Assembly: GCA_009602735.1 (NCBI GenBank)
Contig: WELA01003621.1
Location: 1 to 64,000 of the forward strand
DNA length: 64,000 nt
Direction: 5' to 3'
Source: Mesotaenium endlicherianum
Taxonomy: Eukaryota; Streptophyta; Zygnematophyceae; Zygnematales; Mesotaeniaceae
The position numbers and the translations under genes are program-made. Shown here piece after piece: positions 53,732 through 62,146 of this stretch. A model generated the notes under the pieces. The model made no database searches. It was not told where the DNA came from and saw nothing but the letters and a program-made list of their open reading frames with translations. Each line of letters begins with the position of its first letter. Within the stretch, counting starts at the first letter, position 1.

Positions 53732-54187
53732 ATGAGAAGAACACTGTTTCGGTTTGGATTACTATTCCCTGTTTTCTATTCGCTCGGCTGTAGTACAAGC
53801 AGACCTACTGCACACATCATCGTGAATAATGAGAACGCTTACCAGCAGCCGGTCTACCTGACCGTGCAGATGTCTGGCAAAGCAGAACATTCAAAAGAGG
53901 TCCTGGCCAACGCTACCGTTCAGCCCGGACTGCAATTCATTCCGGGAAAAAAGTACAAAAAAGGCACTTACGAGCTGAATATCGATGCGCACGATGGTAC
54001 ATTGAATGTCAAGCATCCCCTTACCCTGGATACGGACCGTTGGATTATCATCAACTACTTGCTGAGCGACTCTTCCAGTATCGTAAAAACTTATGGATAC
54101 CTGGATACCACCAGCTTTAAAAAGGTGAAGGGCCATTACGTTAACCTGGATGTTTATATTGATAACAGAAGACCTCCGAACCTGTAA
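53732..54187 (+). CDS. Lipoprotein of unknown function
   Basis: The 151-residue product has a signal peptide with lipobox YSLGC (Cys20). The mature domain is beta-rich (HIIVNNENAYQQPVYLTVQMSGK, then GTLNVKHPLTLDTDRWIIINYLL) and could be an Ig-like or small beta-sandwich fold. It has no recognised family. It stands alone and is convergent with thrC, three bases apart. Confidence 0.72.
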   Translation: MRRTLFRFGLLFPVFYSLGCSTSRPTAHIIVNNENAYQQPVYLTVQMSGKAEHSKEVLANATVQPGLQFIPGKKYKKGTYELNIDAHDGTLNVKHPLTLDTDRWIIINYLLSDSSSIVKTYGYLDTTSFKKVKGHYVNLDVYIDNRRPPNL

Positions 54188-54190
54188 AAA

Positions 54191-55489
54191 TTATCGCTGC
54201 AACAACCATTCTTTCAGTCCGCTGAAGGAAGGTTCCATTACAATACGCTGTTTTTTCCGGCTGAACAAATATTGCGCTTCCGGGGGAACCGTTACCTCTT
54301 TACCGGTAGCTGCCGACACGGTTTCGGGAAACTTCACCGGATGGGCTGTTTCCAGTATGATTCCTTTCATTCCCGGGTGTGTATACAGGTAATCTGCCAG
54401 TGCATGATAAGCAACCGCACCATGCGGGTCCAATACATAGTGATAGCGATTGAACACCCCAGTGATCGTTTGTTCTGTGACTGCATCGCTGACCGTATAA
54501 CCCGAGAGATGCTTACTAATATCCGTATGATCGTTGTGAAACAATTCCATCACCCTGATGAAATTACTCGGACTGCCCACATCCATCGCATTGGAAACAG
54601 TAGCCACTGCTTTTTTAGGTTGATACGAACCTGTGCGCAGGTACTCGGGCACGGCATCGTTTACATTGCAGGCCGCAATAAAATGCTTAACCGGTAATCC
54701 GCTTGCCTGTGCCAGCAATCCCGCGCAGATGTTACCGAAATTTCCGCTGGGTACCGCAACAACCGGCAGCTCCTGTTGGTGGGGCCATTGTTGATATGCG
54801 AAGAAATAATACAATTGTTGAGGTAACCACCTGGCTACATTAATAGAGTTCGCGGAAGTGAGCGAATAATGGGCGTTCAGATCGGCATCCATGAATGCAT
54901 CTTTCACCATCGCCTGGCAATCGTCGAAACTACCTTTCACTTCCAATGCGGTAATGTTCTGTCCGCAGGTAGTTAGTTGCAATTCCTGCACAGGACTCAC
55001 TTTTCCCGAAGGATACAAAATAATCACTTCCACGCCTTCCACACCAAGAAAGCCATTGGCTACGGCACCGCCTGTATCGCCTGAAGTGGCTACCAGTACG
55101 GTTACTTTTTTATCCTGTCCGCGTGAAAAATAGCCCAGGCACCTGCTCATAAACCTGGCGCCTACATCTTTGAACGCCATGGTAGGCCCGTGAAACAACT
55201 CCAGTGAAGAAATATTTTCTGTGATGGGCACCAATGGAAAAGGAAAATCAATGGTCTCTGATACGATCTGGTACAATACTTTTTCCGGTATGGCTGTTCC
55301 AACATAAGGAAGCATGATACGGAAAGCCAGTTCTTCTTTTGAAAAATTGGTGATATTGTTGATGATCTCTTTCTCAACTGTTGGTATCCTGCGTGGAAAG
55401 TACAAACCTTTATCCGGCGCTTGTCCACGTACGGCAGCCTCTTTGAAATCTACATCCGGCGCTGTTTTATTTAAACTGAAATATTGCAT
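54191..55489 (-). CDS. thrC: Threonine synthase
   Basis: ThrC converts O-phosphohomoserine to threonine with PLP. The 432-residue protein has the Schiff-base lysine in PTMAFKDVGARF and the phosphate-binding loop SGDTGGAVANGF, and the long form typical of fungal-type and Bacteroidota threonine synthases. It is the third gene of thrABC, 5 bases after thrB, so its expression depends on the leader upstream of thrA. It is convergent with the lipoprotein gene. Confidence 0.94.
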   Translation of the reverse strand: MQYFSLNKTAPDVDFKEAAVRGQAPDKGLYFPRRIPTVEKEIINNITNFSKEELAFRIMLPYVGTAIPEKVLYQIVSETIDFPFPLVPITENISSLELFHGPTMAFKDVGARFMSRCLGYFSRGQDKKVTVLVATSGDTGGAVANGFLGVEGVEVIILYPSGKVSPVQELQLTTCGQNITALEVKGSFDDCQAMVKDAFMDADLNAHYSLTSANSINVARWLPQQLYYFFAYQQWPHQQELPVVAVPSGNFGNICAGLLAQASGLPVKHFIAACNVNDAVPEYLRTGSYQPKKAVATVSNAMDVGSPSNFIRVMELFHNDHTDISKHLSGYTVSDAVTEQTITGVFNRYHYVLDPHGAVAYHALADYLYTHPGMKGIILETAHPVKFPETVSAATGKEVTVPPEAQYLFSRKKQRIVMEPSFSGLKEWLLQR

Positions 55490-55494
55490 GATGA

Positions 55495-56442
55495 TTAACT
55501 GGTAAATTTTACGCCTTCGTTATTGATGGTGGTTACATAAGTGTGATGATCGAGTCCCAACCGTTGATAGGTCTGTTGCATCTGTTGCTCTACCGTGCGG
55601 GCGGTGGTTTCATCTTTACTGAGCATGAAAATAGAAGGACCGGATCCTGATATACCTCCTCCCAATGCGCCGGCTTCTTTGCTTTCCTGCTTGATGGTAT
55701 CGAAACCGGGTATCAGTATGCTGCGTACCGGTTCTATCAACACATCTTCCAGCGAACGGCCAATCAGGTCATAATCGCTTTTCAGTAAGCCCGCTACCAG
55801 TCCTGCGATATTGCCCCATTGCCGGATGGCATCTTTCAATTGCACTTGCTGTTTCAGAATGCCCCTGGCATCGGCCGTGCGCACTTCTATCTGCGGGTGC
55901 ACAATGGTTACATACAAGGGCGGCGCCTGAAGCGGTACAATATCAAGCGGATGAATAGAGCGGATCAATGTTACGCCACCGTAAATACACGGCGCAATAT
56001 TATCGGCGTGTTTTACACCCGATGCCACTTTTTCTCCGTTCATTGCAAAACGAACAAGATCCTGTTTGGAAAACCGGTCATTCAGTAAACGGTTGGCCGC
56101 TACTACCGCACCCGCGGCGCTGGCGGCACTGGAACCAACGCCACTGCCCGGTTTGATCTGTTTGCATATACCCAATTCAAAACCCAGCGGTTCCTTTATT
56201 TCTTCCAGCATGGCCAGCAATGCTGCACCTGCTACATTTTTTTCCGGGTCAGTAGGTAAACAATAATCGTCCTTATTAATGATGGTGATTCCCGGACGAT
56301 CACTGAACCGAATATCCATCACATCATAAGGTTCATGCACAGCAAAGCCCAGTACATCGAAACCGCAGACCATATTGGCAACTGTAGCCGGTGCGTGAAT
56401 TGTTATGTGTTGATCATTCATGGTTATAGGTTTAGCATTCAT
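55495..56442 (-). CDS. thrB: Homoserine kinase
   Basis: ThrB phosphorylates homoserine. The 315-residue GHMP kinase has the ATP loop PGSGVGSSAASAAGAVVAAN, an N-terminal ITIHAPATVANMVCGFD and a C-terminal GGGISGSGPSIFML motif. The start at 56442 is used because it forms an ATGA overlap with thrA; a start 7 codons later is also possible. It lies between thrA and thrC. Confidence 0.94.
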   Translation of the reverse strand: MNAKPITMNDQHITIHAPATVANMVCGFDVLGFAVHEPYDVMDIRFSDRPGITIINKDDYCLPTDPEKNVAGAALLAMLEEIKEPLGFELGICKQIKPGSGVGSSAASAAGAVVAANRLLNDRFSKQDLVRFAMNGEKVASGVKHADNIAPCIYGGVTLIRSIHPLDIVPLQAPPLYVTIVHPQIEVRTADARGILKQQVQLKDAIRQWGNIAGLVAGLLKSDYDLIGRSLEDVLIEPVRSILIPGFDTIKQESKEAGALGGGISGSGPSIFMLSKDETTARTVEQQMQQTYQRLGLDHHTYVTTINNEGVKFTS

Positions 56443-58886
56443 GCTTTGGCAACACGGATGATGTCTGCAAATACACCGGATGCGGTTACCTCTGCTCCGG
56501 CGCCGGCGCCTTTGATCACCAGCGGCTGCTCGGGATACCTTTCTGTATAGAACAACACCAGGTTGTCTTTTCCATAGAGATGATAAAAATCAGAATCAGC
56601 AGGTATGTGCTGCAAGCCTACCGACGCCTTGCCATCCTGGTAACTGGCCACAAACTTGAGTTTGCATTTTTTGGCAGCTGCTTCATCATACAAAGCTTTA
56701 AAATGCTTTTCCTGTTTCTCCATTTCTGCATAGAAATCTTCTACGGTGCCATCAAAACAAGATACGGGCAGGAAACCATTGTTGGTAATGTCTTCCATCT
56801 CTATCACCTGTCCCGATTCCCTTGCCAGGATCATGATCTTGCGCATTACATCGGTTCCACCCAGGTCGAGTCTCGGATCGGGCTCTGTATATCCTTCGTC
56901 CTGCGCCTGTCTTACTACTTGTGCAAATGGTTTCTTGCCATCGTAATGATTGAAAACAAAATTCAGTGTGCCCGACAATACCGCCTGAATCCTGTTTACC
57001 TGGTCGCCACTGCGCAAAAGATCGTTCAGGGTGCCAATTACCGGCAAACCGGCGCCTACATTGGTTTCAAAAAAGAAAGCCACATTGTATTCCCTGGCCA
57101 GTGATTTCAATTGCTGGTAAGAACTGTATGCAGAAGAACAGGCGATCTTATTACAAGCCACCACTGAAATACTTTTTTCCAGCAATGATCCGTATACACC
57201 AGCCACTTCTGCATTGGCGGTTACATCTACAAACACACTGTTGCGCAGGTTTTTGGCCTTGATACGTGTTACCAGGTCGTGTATATTACCAGGTGTAGCG
57301 TCTTGCAGCAGTGCTTTCCAATTCTCCAGGTCGATTCCGTCTTCGTTCAGTAAAACGCGTTTGCTGTTAGCCAATCCCACTACCCTTATTTGCAAGCGCA
57401 AGTGTTGTTGCAGGTAACTCATTTGTTTTTTCAACTGATCCAGCAATTTGCTCCCTACATTCCCCGCTCCTGCAATGAAAAGGTTCAGTTGTTTATAGGT
57501 AGTTTCAAAAAACTCCTCGTGCAGGATGTTGATGGCTTTTTTAACATCCGAAGCCGCTATCACTGCCGAAATATTTTTTTCCGATGAGCCTTGTGCAATG
57601 GCGCGCACGTTGATACCATTCCTGCCCAACGCACCAAACATTTTTCCGCTCACACCAGGGTGACTCTTCATCTTCTCTCCCACCAATGCCAGTATGGCTA
57701 ATCCCGATTCCACTTTTACCGGATCTACTTTCCCAGTTTTGATCTCAAAATCAAATGCCAGGTCAATCACTTGTTTGGCGCGGGTAGCATCTGCATCATT
57801 GATGCCTACGCAGATGGAATGCTCTGAAGAACTTTGGGTAATCAATATCACATTCACACGTTCGTTCGCCAGGGCTTCAAATAATCGTTTTGAAAATCCG
57901 GGGATACCTACCATTCCACCGCCTTCCAGGCTCAACAGGCTGATGTTGTTGATGCTGGAGATACCCCTGATGAAACTTCCACCGTTAACGGCAGTGGCGT
58001 TTTCAATCAATGTACCATAAGCGTCGGGCTCGAATGTGTTCTTTACAAATACAGGTATATTGGCCAACATCACCGGTTGAATGGTTGGCGGATAGATGAT
58101 CTTGGCGCCAAAATGCGATAACTCCATCGCTTCCTGGTAAGAGATATGCTGGATGGGTTTTGCATTCTGTACCAGCCGCGGATCGGCAGTCATCATACCA
58201 CTTACATCGGTCCATATTTCCAATACAGAGGCATTTAAAGCCGCTGCAAAAATGGAAGCAGTGTAATCGGAACCGCCCCTGCCCAGGGTAGTGGTTTGCT
58301 GCGCTTCATCCGCCGCAATAAAACCAGGCGCTATATAAAGTTGGTATTGATGCTCTTCGAAATAGCATTTCATTTTACTATTCGTAGCTACAAAATCAAC
58401 CGCCGCATTTCCAAAATGGGAATTGGTGGTGATGAGTTGCCTCGAATCTACCCACTGGTAATGGGCATTCAGCGATTGCAGTTTGGCTGCAATGGTAAGC
58501 GAGGATAACAATTCACCATAAGCAACAATCCTGTCTTTGGTGCGAGGTGATAATTCGCGCAATAAAAAAACCCCATCGCACACACTCTCCAGGTCGTTGA
58601 AATGTTGTTTGATGAGGCTCAGCGTAGCGCTTTGTTGCTGGATGGGCAATAGCGATCGCACTGCATCCAGATGTTTTTGCTCCAGCTCTTTCAGGAGGGC
58701 TTTATATGCCTCATCGCCTTTTGATGAGAGATCACCTGCTTTTAATAAAGCATCGGTAACACCACCCATGGCCGATACCACCAGTATAACGGGTTCTTTT
58801 TTTGCTTCTTGCTGAACTATATCAATGACTTTGTTCATGTTGACCGCACTGGCCACCGAACTTCCGCCAAATTTTAAAACCTTCAT
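56439..58886 (-). CDS. thrA: Bifunctional aspartokinase / homoserine dehydrogenase I
   Basis: The 815-residue fusion makes aspartyl phosphate and later reduces aspartate semialdehyde to homoserine. The kinase domain is at 1-285 (VLKFGGSSVA, and the GRGGSDYTAS region), ACT regulatory domains at about 310-460 (SLEGGGMVGIPG, MKSHPGVSGKMF) and homoserine dehydrogenase at about 465-815 (FIAGAGNVGSKLLDQL, and the catalytic GGTDVMRK stretch). The order thrA-thrB-thrC with overlaps resembles E. coli. It is preceded by a Thr/Ile leader peptide, indicating attenuation control. Confidence 0.95.
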   Translation of the reverse strand: MKVLKFGGSSVASAVNMNKVIDIVQQEAKKEPVILVVSAMGGVTDALLKAGDLSSKGDEAYKALLKELEQKHLDAVRSLLPIQQQSATLSLIKQHFNDLESVCDGVFLLRELSPRTKDRIVAYGELLSSLTIAAKLQSLNAHYQWVDSRQLITTNSHFGNAAVDFVATNSKMKCYFEEHQYQLYIAPGFIAADEAQQTTTLGRGGSDYTASIFAAALNASVLEIWTDVSGMMTADPRLVQNAKPIQHISYQEAMELSHFGAKIIYPPTIQPVMLANIPVFVKNTFEPDAYGTLIENATAVNGGSFIRGISSINNISLLSLEGGGMVGIPGFSKRLFEALANERVNVILITQSSSEHSICVGINDADATRAKQVIDLAFDFEIKTGKVDPVKVESGLAILALVGEKMKSHPGVSGKMFGALGRNGINVRAIAQGSSEKNISAVIAASDVKKAINILHEEFFETTYKQLNLFIAGAGNVGSKLLDQLKKQMSYLQQHLRLQIRVVGLANSKRVLLNEDGIDLENWKALLQDATPGNIHDLVTRIKAKNLRNSVFVDVTANAEVAGVYGSLLEKSISVVACNKIACSSAYSSYQQLKSLAREYNVAFFFETNVGAGLPVIGTLNDLLRSGDQVNRIQAVLSGTLNFVFNHYDGKKPFAQVVRQAQDEGYTEPDPRLDLGGTDVMRKIMILARESGQVIEMEDITNNGFLPVSCFDGTVEDFYAEMEKQEKHFKALYDEAAAKKCKLKFVASYQDGKASVGLQHIPADSDFYHLYGKDNLVLFYTERYPEQPLVIKGAGAGAEVTASGVFADIIRVAKA

Positions 58887-58903
58887 GTTGTTTGTGTAAT
58901 ATC

Positions 58904-59052
58904 CCTGTTGGGATGGATTTGAAAATGGAATACGATGCTTCTGTTTTACAGATACAGCTTTTTAACGGCCCGCAGGTAATATGGAAATGTACAACCCTTT
59001 ACAGGGTCGTAATAATAGTAATGATAGCAGTCCCAAACAGGAGCCCTGTTTG
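58904..59052 (-). promoter_or_regulatory. Candidate thr attenuator RNA with competing pairings
   Basis: Within the leader reading frame CAAACAGG (59052-59045) and CCTGTTTG (59041-59034) form a perfect 8-bp stem with a 3-base loop. The same downstream arm, extended as CCTGTTTGGGA (59041-59031), can instead pair with TCCCAACAGG (58913-58904), 18 bases before the thrA start, with one bulged base. A smaller hairpin ATCCC-AACA-GGGAT (58915-58902) uses the last element. The two long pairings exclude each other. I see no T-rich terminator, so control of thrA translation is as likely as termination. Confidence 0.65.
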
Positions 59053-59088
59053 TGCGGAGAGATGAATATTTGACTGCTTCAGCTTCAT
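58999..59088 (-). CDS. thrL: thr operon leader peptide
   Basis: A 29-codon frame with an ATG at 59088 and a TAA at 58999-59001 ends in the peptide TAIITIITTL: eight of the last ten residues before the stop are Thr or Ile (four of each). It lies between ilvA and thrA on the transcribed strand. In E. coli thrL such a run makes ribosomes stall when charged Thr or Ile tRNA is scarce. The frame has no other likely function; low-complexity chance is unlikely at this place. Confidence 0.85.
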   Translation of the reverse strand: MKLKQSNIHLSAQTGLLFGTAIITIITTL

Positions 59089-59104
59089 TCTATTAAAAGA
59101 TGTC

Positions 59105-59138
59105 TAAAGATACTACTATTTTTTAATTATTTATACAA
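59105..59138 (-). promoter_or_regulatory. Possible promoter of the thr leader
   Basis: On the minus strand TTG (59138-59136), a 23-base spacer and TATCTTTA (59112-59105, one base off TAnnTTTG) lie 16 bases before the leader ATG, overlapping the end of ilvA. Confidence 0.4.
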
Positions 59139-60381
59139 GATAACCAAAAAGATGGTCATTTTTATTCAATTCGGTATAATTGATGTGGTATTGGTCCATT
59201 TTCTTCATCAAAACATCATAATCCGAGCGGGACTTCAATTCAACACCTACCAGGGCAGGTCCTGCTTCTTTATTATGCTTTTGCATATATTCAAAACGCG
59301 TAATATCATCATGGGGGCCCAATACATGATTTACAAATTCTTTCAGTGCACCCGGTCTTTGAACAAAGCTGATGAGGAAATAATGTTTGAGTCCTTCGTA
59401 TTGCAGCGATCGTTCTTTGATCTCCTGCATACGGTCGATGTCATTGTTGCTGCCACTTACAACGCATACCACTTTTTTCCCTTTGATCTCAGCAGCATAA
59501 TCATCCAGCGCCGCAATAGACAACGCACCGGCCGGCTCTGCTACGATCGCATCTTCGTTGTATAATTTTAAGATGGTGGAGCAAACTTTTCCTTCCGGCA
59601 CCAGGTGCATATCATCCAGTACTTCTTTGCAGATACTGAATGTGAGGTCGCCCACTTTTTTTACCGCAGCGCCGTCTACGAAACGTTCAATATCATCCAG
59701 CACAACCGGATGTCCGGCTTTCAATGCTTCTTTCATGGAAGGTGCTCCTTCGGGCTCCAGTCCGATGATTTTTGTTTTGGGAGAGAAAGTTTTAAAATAA
59801 CTGCCCACACCCGCACTGAGTCCGCCGCCACCTACCGGCACAAACAAATAATCCACTGCTGGTAGGTCTTCCAGTATTTCCATACCTACCGTAGCTTGTC
59901 CTTCTATGATACGGATATCATCAAAGGGTGGCACAAAGACCATCTGGTGATCTACGGTATATTTCTTTGCCGCCTGTGCACAATCGTCGAATGTATCGCC
60001 TACCAGCTTTACCTGAACAAAACCTTCACCGAACATTTTGGTCTGGTTCACTTTCTGGTTGGGTGTGATGATGGGCATGAACACCACTCCTTTCACATTC
60101 AGTTTCTTACAACTGTATGCAAATCCCTGTGCATGATTGCCTGCACTGGCGCATACTACGCCGCGATGCAATTCATCCGCAGAAAGGCTGCTCATCATAT
60201 TATAAGCTCCACGCAGTTTATATGAACGAACCACCTGAAGGTCTTCCCTTTTCAGATAAACTTCGCAGCTGTATTTGCGCGACAGGTTGTGATTGAAGGT
60301 CAGCGGTGTTCTGTTCACCACCGGCTTCAACCGCGCTGCAGCAGCCTGGTAGTTCAGGGTATGTGATGTTATGGTTGACAT
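59131..60381 (-). CDS. ilvA: Threonine ammonia-lyase (threonine deaminase)
   Basis: IlvA converts threonine to 2-oxobutanoate, the first step toward isoleucine. The 416-residue protein has the PLP lysine in SYKLRGAYN, the ASAGNHAQG loop and the tetraglycine PVGGGGLSAG. After residue about 325 is one ACT-like regulatory domain (YFLISFVQRPGALKEFV), so feedback by Ile is likely. It follows ilvC after 58 bases that contain a strong hairpin. It links the ilv genes with thrABC. Confidence 0.94.
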   Translation of the reverse strand: MSTITSHTLNYQAAAARLKPVVNRTPLTFNHNLSRKYSCEVYLKREDLQVVRSYKLRGAYNMMSSLSADELHRGVVCASAGNHAQGFAYSCKKLNVKGVVFMPIITPNQKVNQTKMFGEGFVQVKLVGDTFDDCAQAAKKYTVDHQMVFVPPFDDIRIIEGQATVGMEILEDLPAVDYLFVPVGGGGLSAGVGSYFKTFSPKTKIIGLEPEGAPSMKEALKAGHPVVLDDIERFVDGAAVKKVGDLTFSICKEVLDDMHLVPEGKVCSTILKLYNEDAIVAEPAGALSIAALDDYAAEIKGKKVVCVVSGSNNDIDRMQEIKERSLQYEGLKHYFLISFVQRPGALKEFVNHVLGPHDDITRFEYMQKHNKEAGPALVGVELKSRSDYDVLMKKMDQYHINYTELNKNDHLFGYLV

Positions 60382-60398
60382 GTGCTTGTATTAAAAGG

Positions 60399-60427
60399 CA
60401 CTACCGGCAGTTGAACTACCGGTAGTG
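60399..60427 (-). terminator. Hairpin between ilvC and ilvA
   Basis: On the minus strand CACTACCGG and CCGGTAGTG make a perfect 9-bp stem with an 11-base loop, followed by CCTTTT. It sits 17 bases before the ilvA start. It could be a leaky terminator or a processing/stability site that lowers ilvA relative to ilvBNC. Confidence 0.65.
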
Positions 60428-60439
60428 TTTATGTGCAGC

Positions 60440-61504
60440 TTACGCTTCTGTTGCTACTTTCTGGTTTTCGGGGCGCAGGCTCCTTACTGTTTTACCTGCC
60501 TGCCACATTTCGCTTTCGCGCAGTTCTTTCAATTCTTCTTCGAGTTTTTCACGGTAATCTGCTTTACTGTTGCTCTCGATCGATTTGGCTGCTTCCTTAC
60601 CGGTAGCTACGCTTTCATACAATTCTTTGAACACAGGCAGAGAAGCATCGCGGAATTTTTTCCACCAGTCGAGCGCGCCGCGCTGTGCAGTAGTAGAACA
60701 GTTGGCATACATCCAGTCCATACCGTTCTCTGCAACCAATGGCATCAGCGACTGCGTCAGCTCTTCTACTGTTTCGTTGAATGCCTCAGAAGGTGTATGT
60801 CCTTTTGAACGCAACACTTCGTATTGTGCGGCGAAGATACCCTGGATAGCGCCCATCAGTGTTCCGCGCTCACCGGTAAGATCGCTGTACACTTCTTTTT
60901 TGAAATCTGTCTCGAACAGGTAACCGCTACCGATGGCAATACCCAGCGCTACTACTCTGTCGAAAGCGCGACCGGTTGCATCCTGGAAGATGGCATAACT
61001 GCTGTTCAGACCACGCCCTTGCAGGAACATCCTGCGCAGAGAGGTACCTGATCCTTTAGGAGCTACCAGGAATACGTCTACATCGGCCGGTGGCACGATG
61101 CCTGTCTGGTCTTTATAAGTAACACCGAAGCCGTGTGAGAAATACAGGGCTTTACCTGGTGTCAGGTGTTTTTTAACGGTGGGCCACAGGCTGATCTGGG
61201 CAGCATCGCTCAGCAAATAACAGATAATGGTTCCGCGTTGCAAAGCTTCTTCTATCTCAAACAATGATTCGCCCGGTACAAATCCGTCGCGAACCGCTTT
61301 ATCCCAGCTCTTGGAATTTTTACGCTGGCCAACAATTACGTTGACGCCGTTTTCTTTCTGGTTCAGTGCCTGGCCTGGCCCCTGTACGCCGTAGCCGATC
61401 ACTGCCACCACTTCATCTTTCAGCACCTGCTGTGCTTTTGCAAGGGGGAACTCTTCGCGAGTTATCACGTTCTCTTCTACACCACCGAAGTTTAATTTTG
61501 CCAT
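60440..61504 (-). CDS. ilvC: Ketol-acid reductoisomerase
   Basis: IlvC performs the isomeroreduction of acetolactate and acetohydroxybutyrate with NADPH and Mg. The 354-residue protein has the Rossmann motif VIGYGVQGPGQALN, the phosphate-binding GQRKNSKSWD, and metal-ligand region DLTGERGTLMGAIQGIFAAQYE. The sequence is of the Bacteroidota type that resembles plant enzymes more than the E. coli one. It lies 46 bases downstream of ilvN. Confidence 0.95.
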   Translation of the reverse strand: MAKLNFGGVEENVITREEFPLAKAQQVLKDEVVAVIGYGVQGPGQALNQKENGVNVIVGQRKNSKSWDKAVRDGFVPGESLFEIEEALQRGTIICYLLSDAAQISLWPTVKKHLTPGKALYFSHGFGVTYKDQTGIVPPADVDVFLVAPKGSGTSLRRMFLQGRGLNSSYAIFQDATGRAFDRVVALGIAIGSGYLFETDFKKEVYSDLTGERGTLMGAIQGIFAAQYEVLRSKGHTPSEAFNETVEELTQSLMPLVAENGMDWMYANCSTTAQRGALDWWKKFRDASLPVFKELYESVATGKEAAKSIESNSKADYREKLEEELKELRESEMWQAGKTVRSLRPENQKVATEA

Positions 61505-61550
61505 TGTTCTGGTTTTTAAAATGATTGGTTGTTACTTTTTACTTTGTTTG

Positions 61551-62141
61551 TTACATGCTGAATACTTCGTCCTGCTTATCGAGGAATTCATTTTCTACCA
61601 CAGTTTCTCCCGGCTCACTTTTCTCAAATGCCTTGATCTTGGCGTGAAAACTATCGCTGCCTTTGATGATGGCTACCCTTCCACTTCTCACAAACTCGAT
61701 CAGTCCGCAGGGTTCCAATACTTTGACCAACTTGTCTATCTCTTCGCGATGGCCACTGGTTTCGAAAATGGTATAGTCTTTACGAATGAGTATTGCTCTT
61801 GCCCCATATTTGTGAAGCAGCCTTTCCACTTTTATTTTTTCAGCGATCTCATCGGTAGATACTTTGTACAAAGCCATTTCCTGCCAAACGATCTCATCGT
61901 TGGTATTGTAATAGGCTTTCAATACTTCTACCTGCTTTTCTACCTGGCGAACCAGCTTGCGCACCACTTCTTCCGTTTCTTCAATGACGATGGTGAACCG
62001 GTGAATGCCTTCTATTTCCGATGGTGAAGTATTCAGACTTTCAATATTGATCTTCCTCCTGGAGAACATGATCGCAATACGGCTTACCAAACCGATGCGG
62101 TTCTCCGTGTATACTGTTATGGTGAATTCCTGTTTGTTCAT
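61551..62141 (-). CDS. ilvN: Acetolactate synthase small subunit
   Basis: The regulatory subunit of acetohydroxyacid synthase. The 196-residue protein has an N-terminal ACT domain (FTITVYTENRIGLVSRIAIMFSRRKINIESL region, residues about 5-80) that binds valine, then a C-terminal ACT-like domain. It starts 5 bases after ilvB ends, so synthesis of the two subunits is coupled. Confidence 0.93.
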   Translation of the reverse strand: MNKQEFTITVYTENRIGLVSRIAIMFSRRKINIESLNTSPSEIEGIHRFTIVIEETEEVVRKLVRQVEKQVEVLKAYYNTNDEIVWQEMALYKVSTDEIAEKIKVERLLHKYGARAILIRKDYTIFETSGHREEIDKLVKVLEPCGLIEFVRSGRVAIIKGSDSFHAKIKAFEKSEPGETVVENEFLDKQDEVFSM

Positions 62142-62146
62142 GTTGC

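Noticed and set aside
58994-59007. ACCCT-TTAC-AGGGT hairpin at the thr leader stop as a terminator
   Set aside because: The stem is only 5 bp and no T-rich run follows on the transcribed strand, so I did not call it a terminator.
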